From JBCBDX01 sp039822005 (GTDB lineage Bacteria; Pseudomonadota; Alphaproteobacteria; Rhizobiales; Rhizobiaceae), in NCBI GenBank assembly GCA_039822005.1, contig JBCBMZ010000006.1:115173-179172 (forward strand): 64,000 bases of DNA, in the 5' to 3' direction. The position numbers and the translations under genes are program-made. Under the pieces are notes generated by a model, which made no database searches, was not told where the DNA came from, and saw only the letters and a program-made list of their open reading frames with translations. Of the stretch, positions 8,818 to 15,380 are shown piece after piece (the stretch's first letter is position 1; each line of letters begins with the position of its first letter).

Positions 8818-9331
8818 CGTGCAAATCCGAGCTTTTGGCGAAGCTGATCTCGATGAGTTGGAGCGTCTATATCCCGCAGCCTTTCCTCAGGAAGAGTTGC
8901 GCCCTCTGGTCCGTGAGCTTTCTGATGCTTCTGAAGACGTTGTTGCATGGGTCGCGGAGTTGAAAGGCACCGTCATGGGGCACATTGCCTTTGCCCGATG
9001 CGCGGTCGGCAATCTGCCCAATGTCTATTTACTAGGGCCTCTGGCGGTAACACCACAGCATCAACGAAAAGGCGTCGGCAAAGCGCTGATTGCTTTTGGA
9101 CTTGCGGACCTGCGCGAGCGCAACGCGAGCCATGTCTATGTGCTTGGCGATCCTAACTATTATGGTCGACATGGCTTTAAGAGCGAAAGAACGGTGTCGC
9201 CTCCTTTTGAACTTCCTGCACAGTGGGACGGTGCATGGCAGTCGATTGCCCTTTCTGGTGATGTTGCGGCGTCAAAGGGGACGTTGTTAGTGCCACCGGT
9301 TTGGGAAAAGCCCGAGCTTTGGTCAGACTAG
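8807..9331 (+). CDS. GNAT family N-acetyltransferase (YhbS-like)
   Basis: 174 residues from a GTG at 8807, chosen because GGAGAA lies at the right distance before it and because the residues upstream belong to the end of the M20 gene, with which it overlaps by 11 bases. Acetyl-CoA binding loop QHQRKGVGKALI is clear, as is the C-terminal YYGRHGFK segment typical of the YhbS branch. The substrate is unknown. Its stop overlaps the end of the convergent ArsR-type gene by 4 bases. Confidence 0.88.
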   Translation: MQSDVQIRAFGEADLDELERLYPAAFPQEELRPLVRELSDASEDVVAWVAELKGTVMGHIAFARCAVGNLPNVYLLGPLAVTPQHQRKGVGKALIAFGLADLRERNASHVYVLGDPNYYGRHGFKSERTVSPPFELPAQWDGAWQSIALSGDVAASKGTLLVPPVWEKPELWSD

Positions 9332-9672
9332 CCCTCGGGATCCAACCCGTCGGGACAATAAATCTTTTTGAGGACCGCCAGCACGGCTGCAACCTCATCT
9401 CCCTTGAGCGAGTAAAAGATGGTTTGTGCCTCGCGGCGTGTGTCGACCAGACCGGCATCGCGCAGCTTCTTCAAATGATGCGACATTGTCGGCTGGGCGA
9501 GCGCCGCATACTCCGCAAGCCGTACAACACTCCATTCTTTTTCCGCCAACGCGCAAAGTATGCGCAGTCGCACCGGGTTGGAAAGCATCTCCATCAACCG
9601 CGCCGCTTGATCGATTTTTGGCGCCAACTGCTCAGCCATGCTTGGTGTATATGTAGCATCTTGTATATTCAT
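9328..9672 (-). CDS. bigR: ArsR-family repressor, BigR/SqrR-type sulfide sensor
   Basis: Small winged-helix repressor, 114 residues from the ATG at 9672; a second ATG at 9639 is possible, and neither has a good ribosome-binding site. The recognition helix region is AQPTMSHHLKKLRDAGLV. Two cysteines, Cys40 (RILCALAE) and Cys106 (KKIYCPDG), are spaced as in BigR and SqrR, which form an intramolecular polysulfide link and release DNA when sulfide or polysulfide rises. It lacks the metal-binding CVC motif of ArsR/SmtB. It diverges from the YeeE/YedE pair, and an inverted repeat covers the region between them. Function inferred from these residues and the neighbours. Confidence 0.85.
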   Translation of the reverse strand: MNIQDATYTPSMAEQLAPKIDQAARLMEMLSNPVRLRILCALAEKEWSVVRLAEYAALAQPTMSHHLKKLRDAGLVDTRREAQTIFYSLKGDEVAAVLAVLKKIYCPDGLDPEG

Positions 9673-9686
9673 AAATATCAATATAC
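9663..9686. promoter_or_regulatory. AT-rich inverted-repeat operator of the BigR-type repressor
   Basis: GTATATT at 9663-9669 and AATATAC at 9680-9686 are perfect inverted arms, and the inner ATA/TAT also pair, so 10 of 12 positions are symmetric. Known BigR operators are AT-rich palindromes of this kind. It covers the 9672 start codon of the repressor gene (or lies 24 bases before the 9639 start) and about 40 bases before the YeeE gene, suited to repressing both directions. Confidence 0.75.
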
Positions 9687-9727
9687 ATTGCGGCTCGTTA
9701 AAATTACAAGTTGGAGGTAATGCGCCT

Positions 9728-10162
9728 ATGACGACTGAGTTTACACCTTTTGCCTCGCTGTTGGGTGGCATCCTTATTGGGATATCCGCTGTTTTGCTCA
9801 TGTTGGTTCAAGGGCGCATCGCCGGTATGACCGGTATTTTTGCTGGCATTTTGCCGGGCGCGGGCAATCACGAAATCAGTTGGCGTGTCACCTTCCTTGC
9901 AGGTGCTATCATAGCGCCAGCTGTTTATTTGCTGGCCGGGGGATCGGTGCCTTTCGCCGTGCCGGTCTCGACAACAATGATGATCATTGGCGGTTTTATC
10001 GTTGGTTTGGGTGTCACCTTTGGCTCCGGATGTACCAGTGGGCACGGTGTTTGCGGCATAGCCCGTTTTTCACCGCGTTCGATTGTAGCAACGGTCGTTT
10101 TTATGGCCGCGACATTTGTGACGGTCTATGTCGTCCGTCACCTTTTGGGCTTGGGAGGCTGA
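9728..10162 (+). CDS. YeeE/YedE family sulfur-compound transporter, first half
   Basis: 144-residue membrane protein with about four spans. Start at ATG 9728 after TTGGAGG. The motif FGSGCTSGHGVCG (Cys102, Cys109) is the family signature; in the well-studied thiosulfate transporter YeeE, conserved cysteines pass thiosulfate through the membrane. This is the short, split form in which two genes together make up one transporter. It is probably controlled by the divergent BigR-type repressor and co-transcribed with the next gene, four bases away. Confidence 0.9.
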   Translation: MTTEFTPFASLLGGILIGISAVLLMLVQGRIAGMTGIFAGILPGAGNHEISWRVTFLAGAIIAPAVYLLAGGSVPFAVPVSTTMMIIGGFIVGLGVTFGSGCTSGHGVCGIARFSPRSIVATVVFMAATFVTVYVVRHLLGLGG

Positions 10163-10166
10163 CACG

Positions 10167-10601
10167 ATGAAACATGTTTTGACGCTTCTGACAGGTGCTC
10201 TATTTGGGCTTGGTATTGCGATTTCCGGAATGGCCAATCCCGCCAAAGTCGTGAACTTTTTTGACATTGCCGGCACTTGGGATCCAAGCCTGATTTTTGT
10301 CATGGGCGGTGCGTTGATCACCACAATGATCGGATACAGGCTTGTTTTTGGTGCACGCTCAATGCCTCTGTTTGAGGCCAGGTACCATCTGCCGACGCGC
10401 CGTGACATTGACCCACAATTGGTAGGAGGGTCGGCCTTGTTTGGTGTCGGATGGGGAATCAGCGGATTTTGTCCCGGTGGTGCAATTCCGGCGTTAGGTC
10501 TTGGTCATTGGGAAGTTCCCGTTTTTGTCGCTTCCATGGCTGTCGGTGTCATGATTGCGCGCACTATTCTTCACGGGCGCAGCACCGTCGCGCCCGCTTA
10601 G
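10167..10601 (+). CDS. YeeE/YedE family sulfur-compound transporter, second half (DUF6691)
   Basis: 144-residue membrane protein that complements the upstream half. It starts with MKHVLTLLTGALFGLGIAISGM and carries the paired motif SGFCPGGAIPALG with Cys102. GGGAGG-type ribosome-binding bases precede the ATG at 10167. The pair is often found with BigR and a persulfide dioxygenase (Blh) or rhodanese; neither of those is present here. Substrate is likely thiosulfate, sulfide or polysulfide, by family only. Confidence 0.88.
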   Translation: MKHVLTLLTGALFGLGIAISGMANPAKVVNFFDIAGTWDPSLIFVMGGALITTMIGYRLVFGARSMPLFEARYHLPTRRDIDPQLVGGSALFGVGWGISGFCPGGAIPALGLGHWEVPVFVASMAVGVMIARTILHGRSTVAPA

Positions 10602-10625
10602 ATGCCAGCGATCCTGGCGGCAAAG

Positions 10626-11198
10626 CTAGTTGGCTTTGTCGCTGGCGGCGGCGCAGATTATCGCTTTAGCCGTGCCAAAAAGCTGTTTGAGGTGGGCTGC
10701 GTCAGCGGCATCGCGCTTGATCTGCGTAATTGTGCTTTTCAGCATCGCTGCAAGCAGATCAAGAGAAACCCCGTGTGCTTCCAGTTGCCCTTTGTAGGGC
10801 GAGAGCGCGGTGCGGATTGTTTCTTGGTACAGCTCTTTAATCTCTGCGCGCCGATCCGACGACAGTTGCTGTTCGATCTCCAGAACCTCCTCAAGGTGTG
10901 GGAGCGTCAGCATCACCTCGTACGGCTTTTCAACCAGGTGGCGAAATAAAATGTCTAAACGTCCTGACAGATCAAGGACGGTTGCGCATTCGCTTTCCAC
11001 CGCATTGCGCGCCTCGCTGGCGTAATGGAGGAAGGCAGCAAAGATGAGGTCTTCTTTGCTGGCGAATGCGTTGTAGACCGTCTGTCTCGCAACACCTGCC
11101 GCGGACGCAATTTCGCCCATCGACGTCTTGCTGACCCCATAATGAGCAAAAAGGCAAAACGCGGCCTCAATGATTGTCGCTTCGCGCGCGTGCATCAC
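10626..11198 (-). CDS. TetR family transcriptional regulator
   Basis: 190 residues with an N-terminal TetR helix-turn-helix: GVSKTSMGEIASAAGVARQTVYNAFASKEDL runs through about residues 21-51 (key residues Gly-Val-Ala-Arg-Gln-Thr-Val-Tyr). The C-terminal ligand domain is not diagnostic. It faces away from the neighbouring histidine kinase gene by about 70 bases on the same strand and converges on the YeeE pair, so its target is probably itself or a distant gene. No efflux or metabolic partner is adjacent. Confidence 0.9.
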   Translation of the reverse strand: MMHAREATIIEAAFCLFAHYGVSKTSMGEIASAAGVARQTVYNAFASKEDLIFAAFLHYASEARNAVESECATVLDLSGRLDILFRHLVEKPYEVMLTLPHLEEVLEIEQQLSSDRRAEIKELYQETIRTALSPYKGQLEAHGVSLDLLAAMLKSTITQIKRDAADAAHLKQLFGTAKAIICAAASDKAN

Positions 11199-11271
11199 AT
11201 CGAGGTAGACAGTTCAGTTAATCTTGTCAAACGTGCGTGGCCATATCGACAATTCTGGTACTTTTGACGGA

Positions 11272-12552
11272 TCACGCGGGGATTGATATCCGGGCACGAA
11301 AACCTTCTTTGAGCTGCTTGAACTCCAGCGTGCCGCCGTTTGCGCGTGCCGCTTCCTCGGTGATGGCCAGACCGAGGCCCGTGCCGTTACCCGAACGAGC
11401 CTTGCTGCCTCTCGCAAATGGCCTCAACAAGGACGTCACCTCCTCATCTGTCATGCCGGTACCGCTGTCGATCACATCAATATATACATGACCTCCCAGA
11501 CCCCCGGTTGTCGCAACGATCGGCGCCTCACCATATGCTGTGGCATTCTTGATCAGGTTGCCAACTGCTCGTGTAAGTGCGGTTTGTTTGGCTTCAACGA
11601 TGATGTCGTCATGAATTCGAATTTCAATTTCACCATCAAGTGCCGTGTTGTCAGCGGCATCCTGAACGAGCGAAGAGAGGGAGAAGGAGCGCTTTTCTTC
11701 CGCTTCAAACCCGCGGGCATATTCCAAAAACTGGCCAAGCATCAATTCGATGCGATTGATCTGCGCAACGGCCCCATCCAGCAACTCTGTTTCCACGCCT
11801 TTGAAAAGCGCCATCGAAAGGCGAAGTTTGGTCAGTGGTGTGCGCAAATCGTGGCTGACGCCGGCAAGCAATAATGCGCGATCGGCTTCGCCTTGCCGCA
11901 ACCGCGCTGTCATATCGTTGATCGAACGTGACACAGCTGCCACTTCAAGTGGTCCCGTTTCATCCAGCTTGGGCGCCAAAACGGGAGAGCTGAACTCACC
12001 CAAATGGTTCTCAAGTGCCCGCAGCGGTTTTGAGACCAGTTGGAAAAGCGCAATGCCACCCAAGAGTGCTGAAAACAACCCAAAAGAGATAGCGAAAATA
12101 TATCCCAATTGAGCTGGCAGTACTTGTGCGGTTTGGACGGTCAGCCACATATCTGAGCCTGATCTCTCCAAAGGCATCCAAATCTGGCGTTGGCCATCGA
12201 CGAAGATCTTATCCTCTTCGAGCTGCGGGTTTCTTAAAAATATTGCTCGTCGAAGTTCTCGAACAAGCAGGTTTTGGGCCCCGTCATATGCCTCCGGAGC
12301 TGGGCCCGATTTTAACTTGATCGGGAAATCGCTTTCCAAGTTGGCCTCTTCAATCATCTGTTGCCAATCGCCGGAACTGTTACTTTCCATAGAAGAAAGA
12401 ATCACGGTGATTAGCCCTGAAACAACTTTCCCCGTCATTTCCATATGCGGGCGGACGTACGCTTCAACCGTAAAAAGGGATGCCGAAATGAAGCTGCTGA
12501 AAATGCATATGACAAGCACCGCTATATTCTGCTTCAGAAGGGTGTTAAACAT
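11272..12552 (-). CDS. two-component sensor histidine kinase, EnvZ-like
   Basis: 426 residues. Two transmembrane segments (about 10-30 and 150-172) enclose a roughly 115-residue periplasmic sensor region; a HAMP linker follows (SKPLRALENHL), then the HisKA motif GVSHDLRTPLTKLR with phosphorylated His234, and an ATPase domain with NLIKNA, DSGTGMT and GTGLGLAI. The start overlaps the response regulator stop by 8 bases, so the two are coupled. The sensor region has no recognisable domain, so the signal is unknown. Confidence 0.93.
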   Translation of the reverse strand: MFNTLLKQNIAVLVICIFSSFISASLFTVEAYVRPHMEMTGKVVSGLITVILSSMESNSSGDWQQMIEEANLESDFPIKLKSGPAPEAYDGAQNLLVRELRRAIFLRNPQLEEDKIFVDGQRQIWMPLERSGSDMWLTVQTAQVLPAQLGYIFAISFGLFSALLGGIALFQLVSKPLRALENHLGEFSSPVLAPKLDETGPLEVAAVSRSINDMTARLRQGEADRALLLAGVSHDLRTPLTKLRLSMALFKGVETELLDGAVAQINRIELMLGQFLEYARGFEAEEKRSFSLSSLVQDAADNTALDGEIEIRIHDDIIVEAKQTALTRAVGNLIKNATAYGEAPIVATTGGLGGHVYIDVIDSGTGMTDEEVTSLLRPFARGSKARSGNGTGLGLAITEEAARANGGTLEFKQLKEGFRARISIPA

Positions 12553-13252
12553 CGTCTCCGACCATCATGTAGCCAGTGCCCCATACGGTCTTGATCAGTT
12601 GAGGTGTATCGCTATCGTCACCGATGGCTTTTCTCAAACGTGCAACTTGAACATCGATTGCCCTGTCGGTAACAGCCAAATCGTGGCCGTGTACCCGATC
12701 GATGATTTGCGCGCGCGTCAAAGGCCGTCCGCGGCTTTGCAGCAAAGCAGCCAGAAGAGCAAATTCGCGACTGGACAGCTGGAGTGGCTCCCCATCACGC
12801 TTGGCAATCATCGTTGAAAAATTAACCTCCAGCGGTCCCACATGGGCGGTTTGGTCCAGCGCGATGGGCCCCATGTTTCGTGTCCTGCGACACACCGCAT
12901 TTAGTCGCGCTACAAGTTCGCGCGGTTCAAACGGTTTTGCCAGATAATCGTCTGCGCCAAGCTCCAAGCCGATAATACGGTCGATTGGATCGCCTTTTGC
13001 TGTGAGCATAATGATCGGGATCTGTTCGCCTTCAACCCGCAGTCTGCGGCAAATGGACAGTCCATCCTCGTCCGGCATCATTAAGTCCAGTACAATCACA
13101 TCGGCCGGGTTGCGTGCCAGCTCACGCCGCATGCTCGGCCCGCCATCAACAGCGCGCGCCTCAAAACCGTGTTCCCCCAGAAACCGGCGAAGCAATGATC
13201 TCAGTTCCGGATCATCATCGACGACCAAAACTCGATTTGTCTTCTTGTCCAT
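12545..13252 (-). CDS. OmpR-family response regulator
   Basis: 235 residues from the ATG at 13252. Receiver domain with phosphorylated Asp56 (VLDLMMP), acidic pocket VDDDPE at 11-16 and Lys106 (YLAKPFEP); the C-terminal winged helix contains LSSREFALLAALLQSRGRPLTR and a closing KTVWGTGYMM. The receiver resembles OmpR proper (LRSLLRRFLGEHGF). It is the first gene of the pair with the EnvZ-like kinase and diverges from the EF-hand protein gene, with repeated GTTACAA/TTGTAAC-type sites in between. Confidence 0.94.
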   Translation of the reverse strand: MDKKTNRVLVVDDDPELRSLLRRFLGEHGFEARAVDGGPSMRRELARNPADVIVLDLMMPDEDGLSICRRLRVEGEQIPIIMLTAKGDPIDRIIGLELGADDYLAKPFEPRELVARLNAVCRRTRNMGPIALDQTAHVGPLEVNFSTMIAKRDGEPLQLSSREFALLAALLQSRGRPLTRAQIIDRVHGHDLAVTDRAIDVQVARLRKAIGDDSDTPQLIKTVWGTGYMMVGDDV

Positions 13253-13293
13253 GCCCGAGTTTCTCACACACTTTCCCCGTCTGCTTCTCGAAA

Positions 13294-13341
13294 TTGTTAC
13301 AGAGTATGACACGTCCAGCATGGTGTAACAAAGCGTTACAA
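13294..13341. promoter_or_regulatory. repeated TTGTTACA / TGTAACAA / GTTACAA sites before the response regulator
   Basis: TTGTTACA at 13294-13301 is exactly inverted as TGTAACAA at 13324-13331, and a third copy, CGTTACAA, follows at 13334-13341, making GTAAC-N5-GTTAC. E. coli OmpR sites contain similar GTTACA/GTAACA half-sites, so these may bind the adjacent response regulator and control both it and the divergent EF-hand gene. The binding is inferred, the repeats are plain. Confidence 0.5.
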
Positions 13342-13436
13342 CTCGGCTGTTTTGCGCAACACTTCCGGCATTTTGGGATGAAAGAGGTTGGGCACACAAA
13401 CATTCCGACGAATTTGAGTTTCGTGGTGGAGGAAAG

Positions 13437-13760
13437 ATGAGACGAAAAAAAGCAGCAATGACACTACTCAGTTCAATCTCATCGGGCGCTGTTCTTCTCT
13501 TCCTATCGCTGCCGGCCGCTCACGCGGACCAAACGTTCATGACGCTTGCGAAAGAAAATTACCTTCAGGCGGACGTGGATGGCGATCTGATGTTAACGCT
13601 CGATGAGTTTACGAAATTCGTTGATCTAAATGCCAATGACGGCTTGGGCCGTGCCGGTATGATCCGTGACCGAGGCATGCATGGTTTTGCTTTCCGGCGG
13701 GTAGACTTAAATTCCGACGGGTTGGTTGCGCCCGATGAACTTTCTGCAATGGCACGCTGA
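13437..13760 (+). CDS. secreted EF-hand protein
   Basis: 107 residues with a signal peptide (about 1-30, ending LPAAHA). Two calcium-binding loops: Asp46-Glu57 (DVDGDLMLTLDE), with acidic positions 1, 3, 5 and 12 in place but Leu at the usual Gly of position 6, and Asp90-Glu101 (DLNSDGLVAPDE), fully canonical. It probably binds calcium in the periplasm or outside the cell. It diverges from the OmpR-like regulator and is followed by a strong terminator, so it is a single-gene unit, perhaps a target of that regulator. No catalytic domain is present. Confidence 0.88.
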   Translation: MRRKKAAMTLLSSISSGAVLLFLSLPAAHADQTFMTLAKENYLQADVDGDLMLTLDEFTKFVDLNANDGLGRAGMIRDRGMHGFAFRRVDLNSDGLVAPDELSAMAR

Positions 13761-13810
13761 TCCCCCCGTCAACGACTGACCTTTTTTGCGCCAGTCAGTG
13801 TATTGCAGTC

Positions 13811-13844
13811 GGCCTGCTCTGATCTTTCAGAGCAGGCCTTTTTT
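13811..13844 (+). terminator. intrinsic terminator after the EF-hand gene
   Basis: A perfect 12-base-pair stem (GGCCTGCTCTGA with TCAGAGCAGGCC) closes on the loop TCTT and is followed directly by six T. It ends the EF-hand transcript about 50 bases after the stop codon. Confidence 0.92.
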
Positions 13845-13944
13845 ATTGATCGCGCGGCCGTTGAAATGAAGTGCCTGTCCCAGAGTTAATCCTAGCGCAA
13901 CAATTTGTAGTATTTTGGTTGGCCGTGGAAACATCGCGGAAACA

Positions 13945-13951
13945 GTTACAA
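13945..13951 (+). promoter_or_regulatory. GTTACAA site before the small secreted protein
   Basis: GTTACAAC here, 53 bases before the ATG at 14004, repeats the motif seen three times between the response regulator and EF-hand genes. It is a single half-site, so the link to that regulator is weak. Confidence 0.25.
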
Positions 13952-14003
13952 CGCAACTTGCGATCGTGGCGGCCAGGCCAGGCCACTAATTGGGAGCAAA
14001 AAA

Positions 14004-14402
14004 ATGCATTCAACAAAGATTAAAAACACTATTGTTGCGACCGTTTTTGCAAGCTTGATGGGCACAAGCGCTTCCATTGCCGGCGTATTCGCTGTCAACA
14101 CACATGGCGTGGTTTCGACTGCGGTCGCAGCTAACGGCAAAGTTCACGCGGTACAATATTTGCCGCACCGCCATGCCCACGCATATCGTCGTGTTGTCGT
14201 GCCAAACGCTTCTGTGACGGTTAATGGCGTCAATGGTTCGGCAACAGCATCACGTGCAGTGTCAGGCAATGGTGACGGCACTTGGAGTGCTGAGCGTTCC
14301 GGCAGCGCCACAAACTACAATACCGGCGTTACATGTTCGCGAAACGGTTCTTATGAATCGGCAACCGGTGTCGGTACTTTTTCTCGCTCATGCAGTGACT
14401 GA
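14004..14402 (+). CDS. small secreted protein of unknown function
   Basis: 132 residues from an ATG preceded by GGGAG. A signal peptide covers about residues 1-29. The mature part has a His-rich patch (HRHAHAYR, 55-62), then a low-complexity Gly/Ser/Thr/Asn region, and two cysteines, Cys111 and Cys130, near the C-terminus that could form a disulfide. I do not recognise the family. It lies in a pocket of small exported proteins beside the two-component pair. The strong start and signal peptide make it a real gene. Confidence 0.7.
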   Translation: MHSTKIKNTIVATVFASLMGTSASIAGVFAVNTHGVVSTAVAANGKVHAVQYLPHRHAHAYRRVVVPNASVTVNGVNGSATASRAVSGNGDGTWSAERSGSATNYNTGVTCSRNGSYESATGVGTFSRSCSD

Positions 14403-14469
14403 CGACTGATCTTCCGACAAGTGGCTGGGATTACACCATCCATCTAAAGGGCTGAAGGGACGAAAGCCA

Positions 14470-14937
14470 ATGAACGCCAAATTGATGACTGCCGGAATTA
14501 TCGCTGGCCTGGCTTTGCCGCTAGGAATCTTTTTGTTGGCAAATGTAAATCCACCTGAGCGACGAACTTGCGCAGCTCCGGTACAAGGCTCTGAGGTCGC
14601 TTCACATGGTTGTCTGGACGACGGACAATTGCGATCGAAAACCATGTTTGGTCGACGCTTCTTGCATCTCGCCGATGTCGCTCTCCAAATGAGAAACCAG
14701 AACGAGGACACGGATACGAACAAGGCTATTGTTTACACGTTGCCCATCCTTTCGTTTGTTGTTGGAGATACCGTTTCAATTCTGCACACGCCCGGCGGAG
14801 ACACGTTTATCAGCGTCAACAGCTTAACCGCATCGTCATTTGATGTCGTAGAGCTGCCATTTGGTTGGACATTGGAATCAAAGCAGTTGACCGGACCGAT
14901 AGCAGCCGAACTTTTCAAAGAGGCGCGTGCGGGTTAA
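14470..14937 (+). CDS. membrane-anchored or exported protein of unknown function
   Basis: 155 residues from an ATG preceded by AAGGGACG. Residues 6-25 are a strong hydrophobic segment, either a signal anchor or an uncleaved signal peptide; Cys34 and Cys48 follow it. A second moderately hydrophobic stretch lies near 86-105 (AIVYTLPILSFVVGDTVSIL), then HTPGGDTFISVNS. No family recognised. It follows the small secreted protein by 67 bases on the same strand and may be co-transcribed with it. Confidence 0.65.
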   Translation: MNAKLMTAGIIAGLALPLGIFLLANVNPPERRTCAAPVQGSEVASHGCLDDGQLRSKTMFGRRFLHLADVALQMRNQNEDTDTNKAIVYTLPILSFVVGDTVSILHTPGGDTFISVNSLTASSFDVVELPFGWTLESKQLTGPIAAELFKEARAG

Positions 14938-15212
14938 TTGGATAACAGCGCTTAGGGCTAAGAGCGTATTGGATATCGGGATTTGCCGAAGCAATTGAGC
15001 CTTTGGGGGGCTTTGGCTTTCCTTTTTGTCTCTTTTGTTGCCTGGCACCAGCGCTTCATTTGACCATGATTTGGCGCAGTTTGATTCTTTGACCATTATG
15101 AGATGCCGCAGCCGTCGTGACCTTCTAAAGGTCATCGAGACGAATAGTTTCCACAATGCGGTCAAGGACAAATTCACCTCTCTTGAAGCCTTTTTTTGCC
15201 ACCCCAGCTGAA
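14938..15212. other. intergenic stretch without a convincing gene
   Basis: T- and G-rich DNA between the unknown exported protein and the short membrane reading frame at 15213. Reading frames exist on the minus strand (14878-15177 and 15125-15406), but neither has a credible start or a recognisable product. A G-run followed by CTTT and T-rich bases near 15000-15040 could weakly terminate the upstream transcript; I do not see a stable stem. Confidence 0.4.
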
Positions 15213-15380
15213 ATGAGGCCTTCGATATCGTTGCCCAGTATTGTGGGGTTCATTTTCCTGATCATCGGCGTGGTCGGCCAATTTGGTATAAACGCCAAGA
15301 AAAGGCGTCGACCACAATTTAAAAACACGATTGCCATCCCATTGTTGCAGGGTACAAGCTTCTTCTTGTTATCTTTATGA
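15213..15380 (+). CDS. possible 55-aa single-span membrane protein
   Basis: From an ATG at 15213 the frame encodes one clear transmembrane segment (SIVGFIFLIIGVVGQFGI, about 9-26), then a basic patch KKRRRPQ and a hydrophobic tail. Its TGA overlaps the ATG of the glycerate kinase gene as ATGA, a pattern typical of coupled translation. Against it: no ribosome-binding site is visible before its start, and I know no homologue. Treat as tentative. Confidence 0.3.
   Translation: MRPSISLPSIVGFIFLIIGVVGQFGINAKKRRRPQFKNTIAIPLLQGTSFFLLSL

Noticed and set aside
14878..15177. 99-codon minus-strand frame
   Set aside because: It overlaps the end of the 14470 gene and has no plausible start or composition.
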